The position numbers and the translations under genes are program-made. The notes below the pieces were generated by a model that was not told the origin of the DNA, did not search any database, and was given only the letters and a program-made list of their open reading frames with translations. A DNA stretch of 6,582 nucleotides from Minisyncoccota bacterium (GTDB lineage Bacteria > Patescibacteriota > Minisyncoccia > SW-4-49-11), in the NCBI GenBank assembly GCA_018609785.1, contig JAHEOE010000010.1, forward strand, positions 1-6,582, written 5' to 3'. Below, one piece after another: positions 5,452 to 6,582 of this stretch; the first letter of the stretch is position 1; each line of letters opens with the position of its first letter.

Positions 5452-5478
5452 CAATCCGCCCCATATGGGTGGATTTTT
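5452..5478 (+). terminator. Intrinsic terminator of tRNA-Ile
   Basis: AATCCGCCC (5452-5460) pairs with GGGTGGATT (5466-5474) in a nine-pair stem with one G-U pair and loop CATAT. The stem runs into a T tract (5473-5477) followed by AT-rich sequence. It lies 13 nt after the tRNA and ends transcription before the polysaccharide operon promoter at 5494. This is the clearest intrinsic terminator in the window. Confidence 0.8.
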
Positions 5479-5493
5479 ATATGTGTTTATGTA

Positions 5494-5523
5494 TTGATAA
5501 AATATTAATTTTTATGATATAGT
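5494..5523 (+). promoter_or_regulatory. Promoter of the polysaccharide operon
   Basis: TTGATA (5494-5499, five of six) and TATAGT (5518-5523, five of six) are 18 nt apart, with an extended -10 TGA (5515-5517). Transcription would start near 5530, about 24 nt before the ATG at 5554. It lies just after the tRNA-Ile terminator. An upstream GTG at 5527 sits at or before the predicted transcription start, so it is not a credible start codon. Confidence 0.7.
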
Positions 5524-5553
5524 TCAGTGTTATTTGAAGTAATCTTCCCCTCT

Positions 5554-6237
5554 ATGACTGATCAAGCACCGAACGTGCTCCATCGCTATCTACGAACCTG
5601 TAAACGTTATATGGGACGTATTATCCTTATTGTTTTGATATTTATTGGGTTGAGTGTGGGAGTTACGCTTTTGATGGAAAAAGAGTATAAAGCTTCTTCT
5701 CAGGTTATTGTTACTCAAGATCTTGCCGCTTCAAGCAATATTTACAGTTCTCGTCGAGCGGCGAATGCCGCAACCGAAACCCTTATTCAAGTAGCGTATT
5801 CCGATCGCTTTTATAATAGATTTGTAGAAGGAAATCCTGATATTCAGGCGTTCTTTCCCGATTCGGAAGCTGTTGAAGAACGACGTCGCGCGTTTGAGCG
5901 AGATGTACATATTCGTCGTTCGGAGGATGGAGTAATCCGGATTACGACGTATAACCCCACCAAACAGTTAGCTCTTAAAGAAAACAAAGCCGCGCTTGCG
6001 GCATTACGTGCTACGGCAAACGAGTATTTCGGTCCCGAAGACGGGGTGAATGTACGCACTATGAATGAACCTTCGCTTTATGAAGGAATCGGAAGGCCGA
6101 ACTTATGGCTCAATATGGTCGCGGGTGTTGTTTTTGGATTGGTGTTTTCCGCCGTACACATGGTGTTTGTTACTCGAGGACGTATCAGACGCAATCAGAT
6201 GGCCGCGACTCGGTTTGTGTCCCCGTACGTTTCTTAA
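5554..6237 (+). CDS. Wzz-like polysaccharide chain-length determinant (no kinase domain)
   Basis: The 227-residue product has the polysaccharide co-polymerase layout: a short basic cytoplasmic N-terminus (RYLRTCKRYMGR), a first membrane helix at about 22-42, 'EYKASSQVIVTQD' (44-56) typical of the start of the Wzz domain, an extracytoplasmic region to about 182 with a charged, probably helical part (105-123), then a second helix at about 184-206 and a basic tail. Such proteins set the length of O-antigen, capsule or exopolysaccharide chains at the inner membrane (family knowledge). At this length it is shorter than E. coli WzzB (about 325 residues), and no Walker motif or tyrosine-rich tail follows, so it is not a Wzc-type kinase. 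The ATG at 5554 fits the promoter; there is no clear ribosome binding site. It ends in tandem stops TAATAA (6235-6240), 15 nt before the next start. Family assignment is fairly sure, the exact polymer unknown. Confidence 0.82.
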   Translation: MTDQAPNVLHRYLRTCKRYMGRIILIVLIFIGLSVGVTLLMEKEYKASSQVIVTQDLAASSNIYSSRRAANAATETLIQVAYSDRFYNRFVEGNPDIQAFFPDSEAVEERRRAFERDVHIRRSEDGVIRITTYNPTKQLALKENKAALAALRATANEYFGPEDGVNVRTMNEPSLYEGIGRPNLWLNMVAGVVFGLVFSAVHMVFVTRGRIRRNQMAATRFVSPYVS

Positions 6238-6252
6238 TAAAAATTGATTACT

Positions 6253-6582
6253 ATGCATCTTCATATTTTGAATGGGAAGTGGATTGTTCTGGTAAGTGCC
6301 GCGTGTGTGTTTGTAATGCTCTTGATTTGGCAATTGCCGTTTTTGCTCATATTTGTACTTGCTGTTGTACTCGCCGGTCTCACATTAACCATGGTAAATG
6401 TGGGAGCGGTGGTTTGGAGTCTGTTTATTATTCGGCCTTCATTGGATATTTTTTTAGATTATACCATTCCGTTTTTGATTTTTGATATTTCCATCAATGT
6501 GGCGTCCGTAACGGCACTTATCTTTTTGTTGGCGAGTAGTTTGTTTTTGGTGCTATATTTGCCGCTTCGAGTACCATTGAAA
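6253..6582 (+). CDS. Membrane protein, probable O-antigen ligase/polymerase family (3' end missing)
   Basis: The ATG at 6253 opens a frame that remains open to the window end; 110 residues are visible. It is strongly hydrophobic, with membrane segments at about 10-26, 28-47 and 84-104. The stretch FIIRPSLDIFLDYTIPFLIFDISINVASV (58-86), with an R-P-x-x-D signature before a beta/loop segment and a further helix, resembles the N-terminal part of Wzy/WaaL-type O-antigen ligases and polymerases. Its place directly after the Wzz-like gene fits, since polymerase and chain-length regulator act together. There is no ribosome binding site in the 15-nt gap after the preceding gene, so translation may depend on coupling. 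The catalytic periplasmic loop lies beyond the window, so the assignment is provisional. Confidence 0.68.
   Translation, partial: MHLHILNGKWIVLVSAACVFVMLLIWQLPFLLIFVLAVVLAGLTLTMVNVGAVVWSLFIIRPSLDIFLDYTIPFLIFDISINVASVTALIFLLASSLFLVLYLPLRVPLK

Noticed and set aside
5258..5497. Apparent 79-residue frame spanning tRNA-Ile
   Set aside because: It reads through the promoter, the tRNA and its terminator.
6105..6485. Frame overlapping the Wzz-like and polymerase-like genes
   Set aside because: It overlaps two supported genes in another frame and is Cys-rich without any domain; the 6253 frame has proper membrane-protein character.

Overview
The window looks like a piece of a Candidate Phyla Radiation (Patescibacteria) chromosome. 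This is inferred from protein style, not from a marker tree. The first gene carries Gly-Trp repeats of the 'SGWAWSxxxGWLNF' kind, and the third is a secreted protein built from 'DGxLIxxxxGKVYxIENGKKRxI' repeats; as I know them, both protein types are common in these genomes. Neither tRNA gene encodes its CCA end, and several coding starts lack a Shine-Dalgarno sequence. Every gene I can support is on the + strand. No transposase, integrase, CRISPR array or phage gene is visible.

Layout: (1) 1-1425 is the 3' part of a secreted or surface protein gene, followed 16 nt later by tsaD (1442-2509), the t6A37 tRNA-modification enzyme. (2) 2558-2711 holds a promoter and a tRNA-Ser(GCU) gene. (3) 2712-2985 is non-coding and rich in hairpins, including a run of mutually exclusive pairings around a GGAGG-type sequence. 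(4) 2963-5065 is a clear promoter and a 680-residue secreted protein: signal peptide, six repeats of about 60 residues, then a C-terminal part that resembles a double-psi beta-barrel with another small module inserted. (5) 5066-5365 has no gene but contains a striking nested inverted repeat (about 5092-5277). (6) 5366-5478 is tRNA-Ile(GAU) and its terminator. (7) 5494-6582 opens a cell-surface polysaccharide operon: promoter, a Wzz-like chain-length protein, and the start of a membrane protein resembling an O-antigen ligase/polymerase, cut by the window end.

How the parts relate: TsaD and its partners modify A37 in tRNAs that read ANN codons, and both tRNAs here (Ser-GCU and Ile-GAU) have the U36-A37 that makes them expected substrates. 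The other proteins are envelope or secreted products. The most unusual non-coding signals are a motif (TTTGAGATG...) present several times between genes, twice at exactly the same distance from a tRNA promoter and twice as the arms of the large inverted repeat, and the structured region after tRNA-Ser.
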